Shown in pieces: positions 24,171 to 33,336 of a stretch of 64,000 nucleotides of DNA. The notes under the pieces were generated by a model, which was not told the origin of the DNA, ran no database searches, and was given only the letters and a program-made list of their open reading frames with translations. The first letter of the stretch is position 1. Every line of letters starts with the position of its first letter. The stretch is from Nocardiopsis sp. NRRL B-16309 (GTDB lineage: Bacteria > Actinomycetota > Actinomycetes > Streptosporangiales > Streptosporangiaceae), in contig NZ_LGEC01000002.1 in assembly GCF_001279585.1 (NCBI RefSeq), forward strand, positions 11,576 to 75,575, written 5' to 3'. Position numbers and translations under genes: made by a program.

Positions 24171-24725
24171 ATGCCCGAGACCACCGCGAGCCCGCCGGGC
24201 CGAGCCTTCGACCCCGGCCTGGACCGCCTCAACGCGCTCTCCCCCGCGGAGCTGCGCACCGAGCTCGCGCAGTGCCTCGACATCGAACGCTGGGTCGAGG
24301 CCGTCGCGTCGGCAGCGCCCTTCGCCGACCGGCGGGACCTGCTGGCGCACGCCGACGAGCACGCCCGCGCGGTGAGCACCGACGAGGTCGCCTCCGCGCT
24401 CGCGCGCCACCCGCGCATCGGGGACAAGGCCGAGGGGAAGAGCACCGAGGCCGCCTGGTCGCGCGGGGAGCAGTCGGCCTTCGCCGCCGACACCGACGAC
24501 GCCTCGCTCCGCGTCCAGCGGATCTTCGAGTTCGCCCAGGGCGAGTACGAGGGCCGGTTCGGGCAGATCTACCTGGTGTGCGCCAGCGGCCGCACCAGCC
24601 GCGAACTCCTCGCGGACCTGATCGGCCGACTGGAGAACGACCAGGGCACCGAGCTGGCCGTGGTCGGCAACGAACTCCGCAAGATCGCCGGACTCCGGCT
24701 CGAGAAACTCCTGGACGCCGCATGA
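24171..24725 (+). CDS. uraD: 2-oxo-4-hydroxy-4-carboxy-5-ureidoimidazoline (OHCU) decarboxylase
   Basis: 184 residues, alpha-helical; the third urate-degradation step, giving S-allantoin. It carries the family signature LARHPRIGDKAEG (catalytic His region) with FEFAQGEYEGRFGQIYLVCASGRTS following, then a C-terminal RLENDQGTELAVVGNELRKIAGLRLEKL helix pair. The ATG overlaps no upstream gene. The 3' end overlaps uraH (ATGA), so the two are translationally coupled. Cytoplasmic. Confidence 0.93.
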   Translation: MPETTASPPGRAFDPGLDRLNALSPAELRTELAQCLDIERWVEAVASAAPFADRRDLLAHADEHARAVSTDEVASALARHPRIGDKAEGKSTEAAWSRGEQSAFAADTDDASLRVQRIFEFAQGEYEGRFGQIYLVCASGRTSRELLADLIGRLENDQGTELAVVGNELRKIAGLRLEKLLDAA

Positions 24726-25066
24726 GCCACGTGACCACGCACATCCTCGACGCCGCGCTGGGCCGGCCCGCGCGCGAGGTCCCCGTCCGGCTGGAGGCGG
24801 CGGCCGACTCCGCGCGCACCTCCTGGAAGCCCGTGGCCGAGGGACGCACCAACGCCGACGGGCGCGTTCCCGACTTCGGCCCCGACCAGCTGCCGACCGG
24901 GTTCTACCGGGTCGTCTTCGACACCCAGGCCTACTTCGACGCGACCGGCCAGACCGGGTTCTACCCCGAGGTCACCATCGTCTTCCACCTGGCCGACGAG
25001 GACGCGCACTACCACGTGCCGCTGCTCCTGAGCCCGTTCGCCTACTCGACCTACCGCGGCTCCTAG
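24722..25066 (+). CDS. uraH: 5-hydroxyisourate hydrolase (transthyretin-like)
   Basis: 114 residues; hydrolyses 5-hydroxyisourate, the urate oxidase product, to OHCU. It has the HIUase hallmarks: N-terminal THILDAALGRPA with the active-site His, YPEVTIVFHL in the middle and the C-terminal tetrapeptide YRGS that separates the enzyme from true transthyretins. The ATG lies in the ATGA overlap with uraD. Confidence 0.95.
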   Translation: MSHVTTHILDAALGRPAREVPVRLEAAADSARTSWKPVAEGRTNADGRVPDFGPDQLPTGFYRVVFDTQAYFDATGQTGFYPEVTIVFHLADEDAHYHVPLLLSPFAYSTYRGS

Positions 25067-25282
25067 CCCACCGCCGCCCAGAACGGCGGGGCCACCGGCC
25101 GCCCGCCGCACGTCCCCGGAAAGGAGCCGCCGGACGGTATCCACCGCGAACACACCCACCCTCTTCGAGTGCGCGACAGGTCCTTCCGCATGACCACAGC
25201 GGTCCTCCCTCGTACGCACGGCGCGACAGCGCGAACGATGACGACTTCAGTTCATGAACGAAAGCGAACGGAGTTCACCCTG

Positions 25283-26179
25283 ATGGGCATCCGACTCGGA
25301 GACAACCAGTACGGCAAGGCCGAGGTACGCCTCGTCCACGTCGACCGCGACACCGACGTCCACCAGATCAAGGACGTCAACGTCACCTCACAGCTCCGCG
25401 GGGATCTGGAGACAGTGCACACCCTCGGCGACAACAGCACGTGTCTGCCGACCGACACCCAGAAGAACACCGTCTACGCCAAGGCCCGCGAGTGGGGCGG
25501 CGTCGGCGCCATCGAGGACTTCGCCCTGCGCCTGGCCCGGCACTTCGTCGACGAGCACGACTACGTGCACGGCGCGCGCCAGGAGATCCAGGAGTACTCC
25601 TGGGACCGCATCGCCACCGCCAACGGCCCGCACGACCACGCCTTCTCCCGACGCGGGGCCGAAACGCGCACCACGGTGGTCCAGAAGGACGGCGACCGGG
25701 AGTGGGTCGTCTCCGGTTTCGAGGGCCTGACGGTCCTGAAGTCCACCGGCTCGGAGTTCCACGGCTACCCCAAGACCAAGTACACGACGCTCGCCGAGAC
25801 CACCGACCGGATCCTGGCGACCGACGTGACCGCGCGCTGGCGCTACACGGGCACCGAGCACGACTTCGACAAGGCCTACGCCTCCATCCGCGCCCTGTGC
25901 CTGGAGGCCTTCGCCGAGACGCACAGCCTGGCCCTCCAGCAGACGCTGTACGAGATGGGCCGGGCCGTCCTGGAGGCCCACCCCGAGGTCGCGGAGATCC
26001 GCTTCTCCATGCCCAACAACCACCACTTCCTGGTGGACCTGTCGCCGTTCGACCTGGACAACCCCGGCGAGGTGTTCTTCGCCGCGGACCGGCCCTACGG
26101 CAAGATCGAGGCCACGGTCGAGCGCGACGACGCGCCCGACGCCGGCGACGCCTGGAAGAGCGTGCCCGGCTTCATCTAG
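25283..26179 (+). CDS. uox: Urate oxidase (uricase)
   Basis: 298 residues, two T-fold domains; oxidises urate to 5-hydroxyisourate without cofactor. Visible family features are GDNQYGKAEVRLVHV at the start, NTVYAKA (catalytic Thr/Lys environment), VSGFEGLTVLKSTGSEFHGY in the middle and MPNNHHFLVDLSPF near the C-terminus. ATG 25283 with GGAG 9 bases upstream is the family start; upstream in-frame ATGs at 25169 and 25235 give a tail not found in uricases. A perfect palindrome, GTTCATGAAC (25250-25259), lies just upstream and could mark a second promoter. Downstream of uraD-uraH, so the first urate steps form one transcription unit or two adjacent ones. Confidence 0.96.
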   Translation: MGIRLGDNQYGKAEVRLVHVDRDTDVHQIKDVNVTSQLRGDLETVHTLGDNSTCLPTDTQKNTVYAKAREWGGVGAIEDFALRLARHFVDEHDYVHGARQEIQEYSWDRIATANGPHDHAFSRRGAETRTTVVQKDGDREWVVSGFEGLTVLKSTGSEFHGYPKTKYTTLAETTDRILATDVTARWRYTGTEHDFDKAYASIRALCLEAFAETHSLALQQTLYEMGRAVLEAHPEVAEIRFSMPNNHHFLVDLSPFDLDNPGEVFFAADRPYGKIEATVERDDAPDAGDAWKSVPGFI

Positions 26180-26652
26180 GGAGTGTTCTGGCTTTCGGGT
26201 GAGCGAGCGGTCGCCAGACCATCTCTCGCAAGGCGATGTGCGACGTTCAGCCTGGTCGTGCCGCACGAGCGCAGAGGCGCGGCGAGAGGCGGCCTGCCGG
26301 CCGCGAGCCCGGAATGCCGCAGGAATCACGACCCAGACCGACAGGGTCGTCCCCGCCGGGGCCCGACGCGGCGCCGCGCGCGCCGCGGGGCCGGGTCCCG
26401 GCCCCTCTCCGCCCCGGGGTTCCACCGTTCGAGGCCGCACTGAACTGGTCCCCTCTCCTCACCCGCCACGACGCTCGGGCGCTACGCGGGGAGCAGGGCT
26501 ACCGCCCTCGACCGACGGGCTTCGGCCGCGGCCCCGACCTCAGGCATGCCGGAGAACGCCCGCCGAGCAGGGCCACACCACCGGGTCCCGTACCCGAGAA
26601 ACCGGTCACCCCCCACCGGATGACCGCCGACAGCGAAGGCTGGACACTGGCC
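26180..26652. other. Gene-free region between uox and the purine permease
   Basis: 473 bases without a credible gene. It contains several GC hairpins (for example 26387-26405, an 8-bp stem with a 3-base loop) that may terminate uox transcripts. The first 150 bases (from GTGTTCTGGCTTTCGG) have lower GC than the rest and look like an inserted or decayed segment, but I find no inverted ends or transposase remnant. Confidence 0.4.
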
Positions 26653-28152
26653 ATGAACGACAGTCCGTCCGCGAAGGACTCGGCCACAACGACGCCGCAC
26701 CCGACCCCCCGCCCCGAGGACGAGAAGCTCCCGTTCCGGTTGCAGATCGTCTACGGGCTCCAGCACATCCTCACCATGTACGCCGGAGCCGTGGCCCCGG
26801 CACTCGTCATCGGCGCCGCCGCCGGACTCGCGAACGACCCCGCCGCCATCGGCATCCTCGTCAGCGGAGCACTCCTGGTCGCCGGTATCGCCACCCTCCT
26901 GCAGACCATCGGCCACCGGCGCGTGGGCGCGCAGATGCCGATCGTGGTCGCCTGCTCCTTCGTCCCCGTCAGCGCGATCACCGCCCTGGCCGCCGGGGAC
27001 AACGGGGAGAACCTCCCCGTGGCCTTCGGCGCGTCGATCACGGCGGGCCTGTTCGCCCTGCTGCTCACGCCGTTCTTCGGGCAGCTCATCCGCTTCTTCC
27101 CCCCGATCGTCACCGGCACGATCATCACGGTGATCGGGCTGAGCCTGATGCCGGTGGCCGCCCGGTGGATCATGGACGGGGCGACGATGGTCCGGGAGGA
27201 CGGCTCGGCCGTCCCCGCCGCTCCCCTGGCCAACCTCGCGCTGGCCGGGTTCACCCTGGCGCTGATCCTCCTCTGTTCCCGGGTGCTGCCCGGGATCTGG
27301 GGCCGCCTGTCGGTCCTGCTCGGCCTCGTCGCCGGGGTGCTGGCCTCCCTGCCCTTCGGGATGGCCGACTTCAGCCGGGTCGGCGAGGCCGACCTGGTGT
27401 TCGACCCGACGTCGGTGTTCTACTTCGGCCCGCCCCGGTTCGAGGTGACCGCCATCATCACGATGTGCATCATCATGCTGGTGGTGCTCACCGAGGGCGC
27501 CTCGCACATCATCGCGGTCGGCGAGATCACCGGGACCAGGGTGGACGCCAAGCGCATCTCCGCCGGCCTGCGCGCCGACGTCAGCGGGTCGATCATCGGC
27601 CCGATCTTCAGCGCGACGCCGACCAGTTCGTTCGCCCAGAACATCGGCCTGCTGGCCCTGACCGGGATCCGCAGCCGATTCGTGGTCGCCACCGGCGCGG
27701 GCATCCTGCTGGTGCTGGGACTGTTCCCCGTCCTGGGCGGGGTCATGGCCGCGATCCCCACCCCGGTGCTCGGCGGCGCGGGACTGGTGCTCTTCGGCAG
27801 CGTGGCCGCGAGCGGCATCAAGACCCTGGCCAAGGTCGACTTCACCCACAACCTCAACCTGGTCCTGGTGGCCGCGTCCTTCGGCGTCGCGATCATCCCG
27901 CTGGCCTACCCGACCTTCTACGCGTTCCTGCCGGAGCCGATCGAGATGGTCGTGCACTCGGGCATCATCGGCGCCGCCGTCGTCGCCATCGTGCTCAACA
28001 TCTGCTTCAACGTCCTCGGCCGGGCGCGCGGAGGCGGCGCCCCGGAGGAGATCGACTCCGAGGAGATCGGCACCGCCGGTCCGGGTGAGGCCAAGTACAC
28101 CAGCCACGCCGACGCGGCCTACCAGGAGCGCCCGGAGGAGCCCCGGGACTGA
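26653..28152 (+). CDS. Purine (xanthine/uric acid) permease, NCS2 family
   Basis: 499 residues with about 12-14 membrane segments; proton-coupled uptake of xanthine or urate feeding the adjacent urate oxidase pathway. Typical NCS2 features: N-terminal FRLQIVYGLQHILTMYAGAVAPALVIG, the conserved FAQNIGLLALTGIRSRFVVATG (the QN-xG NAT signature region near residue 330) and a hydrophobic C-terminal third. The N-terminal 30 residues and C-terminal 40 residues are polar and probably cytoplasmic. ATG 26653 has GGA 9 bases upstream; an ATG at 26620 is possible. Context points to urate or xanthine; sequence alone cannot decide. Confidence 0.9.
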   Translation: MNDSPSAKDSATTTPHPTPRPEDEKLPFRLQIVYGLQHILTMYAGAVAPALVIGAAAGLANDPAAIGILVSGALLVAGIATLLQTIGHRRVGAQMPIVVACSFVPVSAITALAAGDNGENLPVAFGASITAGLFALLLTPFFGQLIRFFPPIVTGTIITVIGLSLMPVAARWIMDGATMVREDGSAVPAAPLANLALAGFTLALILLCSRVLPGIWGRLSVLLGLVAGVLASLPFGMADFSRVGEADLVFDPTSVFYFGPPRFEVTAIITMCIIMLVVLTEGASHIIAVGEITGTRVDAKRISAGLRADVSGSIIGPIFSATPTSSFAQNIGLLALTGIRSRFVVATGAGILLVLGLFPVLGGVMAAIPTPVLGGAGLVLFGSVAASGIKTLAKVDFTHNLNLVLVAASFGVAIIPLAYPTFYAFLPEPIEMVVHSGIIGAAVVAIVLNICFNVLGRARGGGAPEEIDSEEIGTAGPGEAKYTSHADAAYQERPEEPRD

Positions 28153-28165
28153 CGGAGGCCGACGA

Positions 28166-28199
28166 CGTCTCCGCCCGGTCGGGAGGCCGGGCGGAGACG
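28166..28199 (+). terminator. Terminator of the purine permease gene
   Basis: Perfect 13-bp stem (28166-28178 with 28187-28199), 8-base loop, 13 bases past the stop codon. A second hairpin at 28265-28293 (9 bp) faces the convergent old yellow enzyme gene. Confidence 0.8.
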
Positions 28200-28264
28200 A
28201 GGCCGACACGCCGCCCTCGTCCGCACACCGACCCCTCACTCCCCTACCGACCCCTCGACGCCCG

Positions 28265-28293
28265 GAGCCCGGCCCCCCGCGGGAGCCGGGCTC
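28265..28293 (-). terminator. Terminator of the old yellow enzyme gene
   Basis: Perfect 9-bp stem (28265-28273 with 28285-28293) 15 bases past the stop codon at 28308. Confidence 0.65.
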
Positions 28294-28307
28294 GCGGCGT
28301 GTGCGGA

Positions 28308-29372
28308 TCAGGCCCGGTCGAGGGCGGGGTAGTCGGTGTAGCCGCGGTGGTCGCCACCGTAGAACGTGCCGGAGTCGGGCTCGTTGAAGGGACCTCCGGC
28401 GCGGACGCGGTCGAGCAGGTCGGGGTTGGCGAGCCAGGCGGTGCCGAGGGCGACCGCGTCGACCACGCCGTCCTCCAGCGCGGAGACGGCCGGGGCGAGG
28501 TCCAGTCCGGCCGCCGGGTTGTGCACCAGCGCGCCCTGCCACTCCTTGCGGAAGAGCTCCGCGGTCTCGCGGGAGGCCATCGCCAGGTGCAGGAAGGCCA
28601 GGTCGGAACGGTCCTTCAGGCCGTCGAGCAGGGCGATGTACTGGGTGCGGGTGTCGCTCTCGGTGATGCCGTTGAAGGGGTTGCCCGGGGACAGGCGCAG
28701 CGCGGTGCGCTCGGCGCCGATGGTGTCGGCGACCGCGTCGACGACCTGGAGGGCGAAGCGGGCCCGGTTCTCGGGGCTGCCGCCGTACTCGTCGGTGCGC
28801 CGGTTGGCGCCGTCGGCGAGGAACTGGTGGATGAGGTAGCCGTTGGCGCCGTGCAGCTCGACGCCGTCGAAGCCGGCGGTCACCGCGTTGCGGGCGGCCG
28901 AGGCGAAGTCGTCGAGGGCCTCGGCGATGTCGGAGGACGTGAGCTCGCGGGGGACCGGGTGCTCGACCATGCCGGAACCGTCGAACAGGGACTCGCCCGA
29001 GGCGATCGGCGAGGGGGCGACGGGCAGGCCGCCGTCGGGGTACAGGCTCGGGTGGCCGATTCGGCCGGTGTGCATGATCTGGGCGAAGATGCGGCCGCCG
29101 CGCTCGTGGACGGCGCCGGTGACGCGCTTCCAGGCCTCCACCTGCTCGGCGGAGTGCAGGCCGGGCGTGTTGATGTAGCCCTGCCCCCGCACGCTGGGCT
29201 GGGTGCCCTCGGTGACGATGAGCCCGGCGGAGGCGCGCTGGGCGTAGTACTCGGCGACGAGGGCGTCGACCTGGCCGCCGACGTGGGCGCGGGACCGGGT
29301 CATCGGCGCCATGAACAGACGGTTGGGCAGCTCCAGGCCGCCGAGCTTGATGGGGTCGAACAGGGTGGTCAT
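28308..29372 (-). CDS. Old yellow enzyme (FMN-dependent alkene reductase)
   Basis: 354 residues, TIM barrel flavoprotein that reduces activated C=C bonds or nitro compounds with NAD(P)H. FMN-contact region LPNRLFMAPMTRSRA lies at the N-terminus, and the substrate-binding pair is in VELHGANGYLIHQFL (H-x-x-N, about residue 185). ANRRTDEYGGSPENRARF follows. C-terminal ALGTAWLANPDL and DYPALDRA are typical of NemA/YqjM-like classical OYEs. Physiological substrate unknown. Convergent with the purine permease and divergent from the AfsR regulator; no functional link to purine catabolism is evident. Confidence 0.93.
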   Translation of the reverse strand: MTTLFDPIKLGGLELPNRLFMAPMTRSRAHVGGQVDALVAEYYAQRASAGLIVTEGTQPSVRGQGYINTPGLHSAEQVEAWKRVTGAVHERGGRIFAQIMHTGRIGHPSLYPDGGLPVAPSPIASGESLFDGSGMVEHPVPRELTSSDIAEALDDFASAARNAVTAGFDGVELHGANGYLIHQFLADGANRRTDEYGGSPENRARFALQVVDAVADTIGAERTALRLSPGNPFNGITESDTRTQYIALLDGLKDRSDLAFLHLAMASRETAELFRKEWQGALVHNPAAGLDLAPAVSALEDGVVDAVALGTAWLANPDLLDRVRAGGPFNEPDSGTFYGGDHRGYTDYPALDRA

Positions 29373-29587
29373 CGTGGTGTCTCCGCACTGTCTCGGGGCG
29401 GGTGCCCCTGGCTGATGTCCTCAACCTAGGCAGGGGCGCTCACCGTCTCCTCGCCGTCCGCTGGCCACCGCTTGCCGTTCGCTGTCCGTCCGCTGTCGGT
29501 GCGCCGTCCGTCCGCTGTCGCCCCCGGGTCCGCCCGCCCACGGCCCGGGCGGCGTCCGCCGCGGACGGTCGGCATACGCTGGTCCCC

Positions 29588-32500
29588 ATGCGATTCGGCG
29601 TTCTGGGACAGCTCGCGGTGTGGACCGGCGACGACGAGCCGGTCCGCGTGCCCGGGGCCAAGGTCAGGGCGCTCCTGGCCCACCTGCTGGTGCACCGCGG
29701 GACGTCGGTGTCGGCCGACCGGCTCGCGGCCGAGCTGTGGGACCGGCCCGCGCACGACACCTCGGCGGCACTGCAGACCGCGGTGTCGCGCCTGCGCGGA
29801 GCGCTCGACCGCGGCGAGGCCGGTACGCGCGGCCGGGTGGAGTCCGGCCCCTCGGGCTACCGGCTGCGCGTGGACCCGGGCCAGGTCGACGCCGACCGCT
29901 TCGAGGAGCTGGTCGCACGGGCCCGCGGCGCCGACCCGGCCGGGGCCGCCGCCCTGCTGGGGCAGGCCCTGGAGCTGTGGCGCGGCCCCGCCCTGGCCGA
30001 CCACGCCGACGCCCCCTTCGCCGCGCCCGCCATCGCCCGGTGGGAGGAGATGCGCCTGACCGCGGTCGAGGACCGCGCCCGGGCCCGCCTCGACCTGGGG
30101 GAGGACGCCGCGCTCGTCGCGGAGCTGGACGAACACCTGCGCGCCGAACCGCTGCGGGAGCGCCTGCGCGCCGCGCACATGCTCGCCCTGTACCGTTCCG
30201 GCCGCCAGAGCGGGGCTCTGGAGAGCTACCGGCGCGGCCGCGACCTGCTGGCGCGGGAGATCGGGGTGGAGCCGGGCCCGGAACTCGTCCGCCTGCACGA
30301 GCGGATCCTGGCGCAGTCGCCCGACCTCGACCGCGCGGCCGTCGCCCCCTCCGCCACGGAGCCCGACACCGCGCCCGCACACACCGCCACCCCGCGTACC
30401 GCCGTACCCCCCTCCGCCACGGAGCCCGACACCGCGCCCTCGTCCCCAGCCGTTCCCACCTCCGCCACCGCCTCCGTGCCCGCACCCACGGCCGCACCCG
30501 CGTCCCCCACCGCTCCCACGTCGGCGACCGAGCCCAATGCGACGCCCTCACCCACGTCTGCACCCGCGCCCACGGCCGCACCCGCGCCCGCGTCCATGGG
30601 CATGGCCGCGGTCCGCCTCCCGGCCCCGCTGACCGACGTGGTCGGCCGCCAGGAGTCCGCGCAACGGCTCCGGGGCGACCTCGCACGCTTCCGCCTGGTC
30701 ACCCTGGTCGGCCCCGGCGGGGTCGGCAAGACCACGCTCGCCCTGAGCGCGCTCTCCGAGGGCTCCACGGCGAACCCCGTGTGGTTCGTGGAACTGGTCG
30801 GCCAAGCCACTGAGGCCACCACCCCCGACGACGTCGCCGACGCGGTCGCCGCCGCCATGGGGCTGCACGACGAGGGCGACGCGGACGGCGTCGGCGGCCA
30901 GGCCCGGGGCCGCTCCTCGGCCGACCGCCTGGCGGCCTCGCTGGGCACACAGCCCGCCCTGCTGGTCCTGGACAACTGCGAACACGTCACCGAGGCCGTC
31001 GCGGCCCTGGCCGTGCGCCTGCTGCGCTCCGCGCCGGGCCTGCGGATACTGGCGACCAGCCGCGAACCGCTGGGCGTGCCCGGCGAGCGCCTGCACCAGG
31101 TCCGGCCGCTGCGGGTGCCCTACGACCACTCCCCCGCCGAGATGGCCGGATCAGACGCGGTCGAGCTGTTCACCCGGCGGGTGACGGCGTCCCTGCCCTC
31201 GTTCGCCCTGGACGAGGACAGCGCCGAGGCCGTGGCCACGATCTGCCGCCGCCTGGACGGACTGCCGCTGGCCCTGGAGCTGGCCGCCGCCCGGGTGCGC
31301 TCGCTCGGCGTCCGCGAACTCGCCACGCGGCTGGACGACCGCTTCCAGCTCCTGGGCGGCGGCGGGACGGGGCTGCACGAGCGGCAGAGGACCCTGCGCG
31401 CGATGGTCGACTGGAGCTGGCGGCTGCTGACCGAGGCCGAGCGCACCGTGCTGGGCCGGCTCTCCGTCCAGGTCGGATCGTTCTCGCTGGAGTCCGCCGA
31501 GGCCGTCGCGATCGGCCCGCTCCCCGGCGGGGGCCGGGTGGAGACCGCCGACGCGGCCGGTGTGCTGGCCGCGCTCGTCGACCGGTCCCTCGTCGTGGCC
31601 CACCAGGACCGCGCGGGCACCTGCTTCCGGCTGCTGGAGACCATCCGCGCCTTCGCCCGCCAGAAGCTGGCCGAGTCCGGGGAGGAATCCGAGGTCCGCC
31701 GCCGCCACGCCCACCACACCGCCGACCGGCTGACGCGGAAGGATCCGCTCACCCTGACCGTGGACATCGGGCGCTCCCTGGACCTGATGGACCAGGACGC
31801 GCCCAACGTCCGGGCCGCCGCGGAGTGGGCGGCCGACAACGGGGACGCGGGCCTGGCACTGCGCATCACCGGAGCCCTGGGCTGGTCCTGGTACCTGCGG
31901 GGCCGCTACCGCGAGGGCGTGCGGCTGCTGGCGCGAGCGCTGGCCGCGCCTGGCCCGGCCACCGACGCCGAGCGCGCCGTCGCCCTGCTCTGGCGGTTCT
32001 CACTCGCCTTCGCCGAATGCCCCCACGAGGGCCCCCAGGACCTCGCGCGCGAGGCGATCGCCCTGGCGGAGCGCTCCGGCGACCCGCTGCTGGCGGCCAG
32101 GGTCCGCACCGTGCTCGTGTACATGACGTCGGCCGCGTCCGGGCCCTCGGCACCCGTGAGCTCACCGGGGAAGGTCGTGGAGGAGGCCCTGCGCACCTTC
32201 GCGTCGTCCGGCGACCGCTGGTGGCAGGCCTTCGCGCAGAACCTGTGCGGCTGGTGGGCGATGCGGCACAGCGAGCTGGCCGAGGCGCGCCGCCACGGCC
32301 GGGAGAGCCTGGAGCACTTCGTCGCGCTCGCGGAGCCCTGGGGACAGGTGCGCTCGTGCGGCCTGCTCGGGATCCTGGCCGAGATCGAGGGCTCCTACGA
32401 GGAGGCCGCCGACCTGCACCGCACGGCGCTGGACCACGCCGAGCGGATCGGCCTGTGGACCGTGGTCGTGGAGGAGCTGACCCGGTTGGCGCGGGTGCAC

Positions 32501-33103
32501 ATGCTCACCGGCGACTTCGCCCTGGCCGACGAGTACAACCACGGCGCGCTGCGCGTGTCCGAGGAGCAGGCGTTCGACACCAAGGTGCTGTTCGTGCGGG
32601 GCGGCCTGGCCATGACGGCGCGGCGGCGCGGCCGGTGGGAGGAGGCCGAGCGGTACCTGCGCGAGATCCTGGCCGCCCACCGCCGGGACGGCTACCGGCC
32701 GGGGCAGGCCTTCGCCCTGGCCGAGCTGGGTATGTGCGCCGAGGCGCGCGGCGACGCGGCCGCCGCCCGGGACCTGCACGAGCAGGGTCTGGAGTGCGCG
32801 CGGCTCGCCCGTGATCCGCGGGCGGTCGCGATGGCGCTGGAGGGCCTGGCGGGGGCCGACGCCCTGGTCGGCGAGGGGGTGCGCGCGGCCCGGCTGCTGG
32901 GCGCCGCCGCCCGCGCCCGGGAGGAGACGGGCGCTCCCCTGCCCGAGGCCGAGCGCTTCGACGTCGACCGGATCATCGCCGCCGTGCGCGGGCTGCTGGG
33001 GGAGGCGGCCCTGGAGCGCGAGTGGAGCCACGGGCACGAGTGGGTGCTCTCGGAAGCGGTCCTGCGGGCGCTGGGCGAGCCGTCGGTCCCCGAGCGCGCC
33101 TGA
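29588..33103 (+). CDS. AfsR/SARP-family transcriptional regulator with NB-ARC-like ATPase and TPR domains
   Basis: 1171 residues. Order: OmpR-type winged helix (about 1-95, starting MRFGVLGQLAVWTGDDEPV), bacterial transcriptional activation domain (96-250, with QALELWRGPALAD and LRERLRAAHMLALYRSGRQ), a low-complexity Pro/Thr/Ala linker (about 250-340) made of repeats such as SATEPDTAP, a P-loop ATPase (GPGGVGKTTL near residue 375, LVLDNCEHV, ATSREPLGVPGERL), then TPR-like helices to the end. Such regulators activate secondary metabolism or other genes. No biosynthetic cluster is next to it, so the target is unknown. ATG 29588 is the family start; the 5' extension of the frame has no homology. 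A short imperfect repeat (about 22-base period around GTCCGTCCGCTGTCG) lies upstream near 29484-29520. Confidence 0.9.
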   Translation: MRFGVLGQLAVWTGDDEPVRVPGAKVRALLAHLLVHRGTSVSADRLAAELWDRPAHDTSAALQTAVSRLRGALDRGEAGTRGRVESGPSGYRLRVDPGQVDADRFEELVARARGADPAGAAALLGQALELWRGPALADHADAPFAAPAIARWEEMRLTAVEDRARARLDLGEDAALVAELDEHLRAEPLRERLRAAHMLALYRSGRQSGALESYRRGRDLLAREIGVEPGPELVRLHERILAQSPDLDRAAVAPSATEPDTAPAHTATPRTAVPPSATEPDTAPSSPAVPTSATASVPAPTAAPASPTAPTSATEPNATPSPTSAPAPTAAPAPASMGMAAVRLPAPLTDVVGRQESAQRLRGDLARFRLVTLVGPGGVGKTTLALSALSEGSTANPVWFVELVGQATEATTPDDVADAVAAAMGLHDEGDADGVGGQARGRSSADRLAASLGTQPALLVLDNCEHVTEAVAALAVRLLRSAPGLRILATSREPLGVPGERLHQVRPLRVPYDHSPAEMAGSDAVELFTRRVTASLPSFALDEDSAEAVATICRRLDGLPLALELAAARVRSLGVRELATRLDDRFQLLGGGGTGLHERQRTLRAMVDWSWRLLTEAERTVLGRLSVQVGSFSLESAEAVAIGPLPGGGRVETADAAGVLAALVDRSLVVAHQDRAGTCFRLLETIRAFARQKLAESGEESEVRRRHAHHTADRLTRKDPLTLTVDIGRSLDLMDQDAPNVRAAAEWAADNGDAGLALRITGALGWSWYLRGRYREGVRLLARALAAPGPATDAERAVALLWRFSLAFAECPHEGPQDLAREAIALAERSGDPLLAARVRTVLVYMTSAASGPSAPVSSPGKVVEEALRTFASSGDRWWQAFAQNLCGWWAMRHSELAEARRHGRESLEHFVALAEPWGQVRSCGLLGILAEIEGSYEEAADLHRTALDHAERIGLWTVVVEELTRLARVHMLTGDFALADEYNHGALRVSEEQAFDTKVLFVRGGLAMTARRRGRWEEAERYLREILAAHRRDGYRPGQAFALAELGMCAEARGDAAAARDLHEQGLECARLARDPRAVAMALEGLAGADALVGEGVRAARLLGAAARAREETGAPLPEAERFDVDRIIAAVRGLLGEAALEREWSHGHEWVLSEAVLRALGEPSVPERA

Positions 33104-33140
33104 GGGACCCGCGCCCCAAGCCCCGACCGCGCACCGTGAT

Positions 33141-33170
33141 CACGCTGTGGCCACATCCGGCCACAGCGTG
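33141..33170 (+). terminator. Terminator of the AfsR-type regulator gene
   Basis: Perfect 12-bp stem (33141-33152 with 33159-33170) and 6-base loop, 38 bases past the stop codon. Confidence 0.8.
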
Positions 33171-33336
33171 TTCGTTTCGGTCCGCTGGGTGAGCGGGCTT
33201 CACCTGCGCGACCTCGTAAACAAGGCATTCCGCTACGAACGTCACGCATAGTCAGACACATTGACAACGTGTAGGGCGCTCTTCTCCAATGACCGTCAAG
33301 TATTCGACGCCTCGACCCCGCTCCCCCGGAGGCCTC

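Noticed and set aside
26199..28088. 629-codon plus-strand frame overlapping the purine permease
   Set aside because: It is out of frame with the clear NCS2 permease and has low-complexity Arg/Pro content.
33289..33336. Upstream ATG start of the M14 carboxypeptidase
   Set aside because: It would put 16 polar residues before the signal peptide and lacks a ribosome binding site; the GTG at 33337 has GGAGG upstream.
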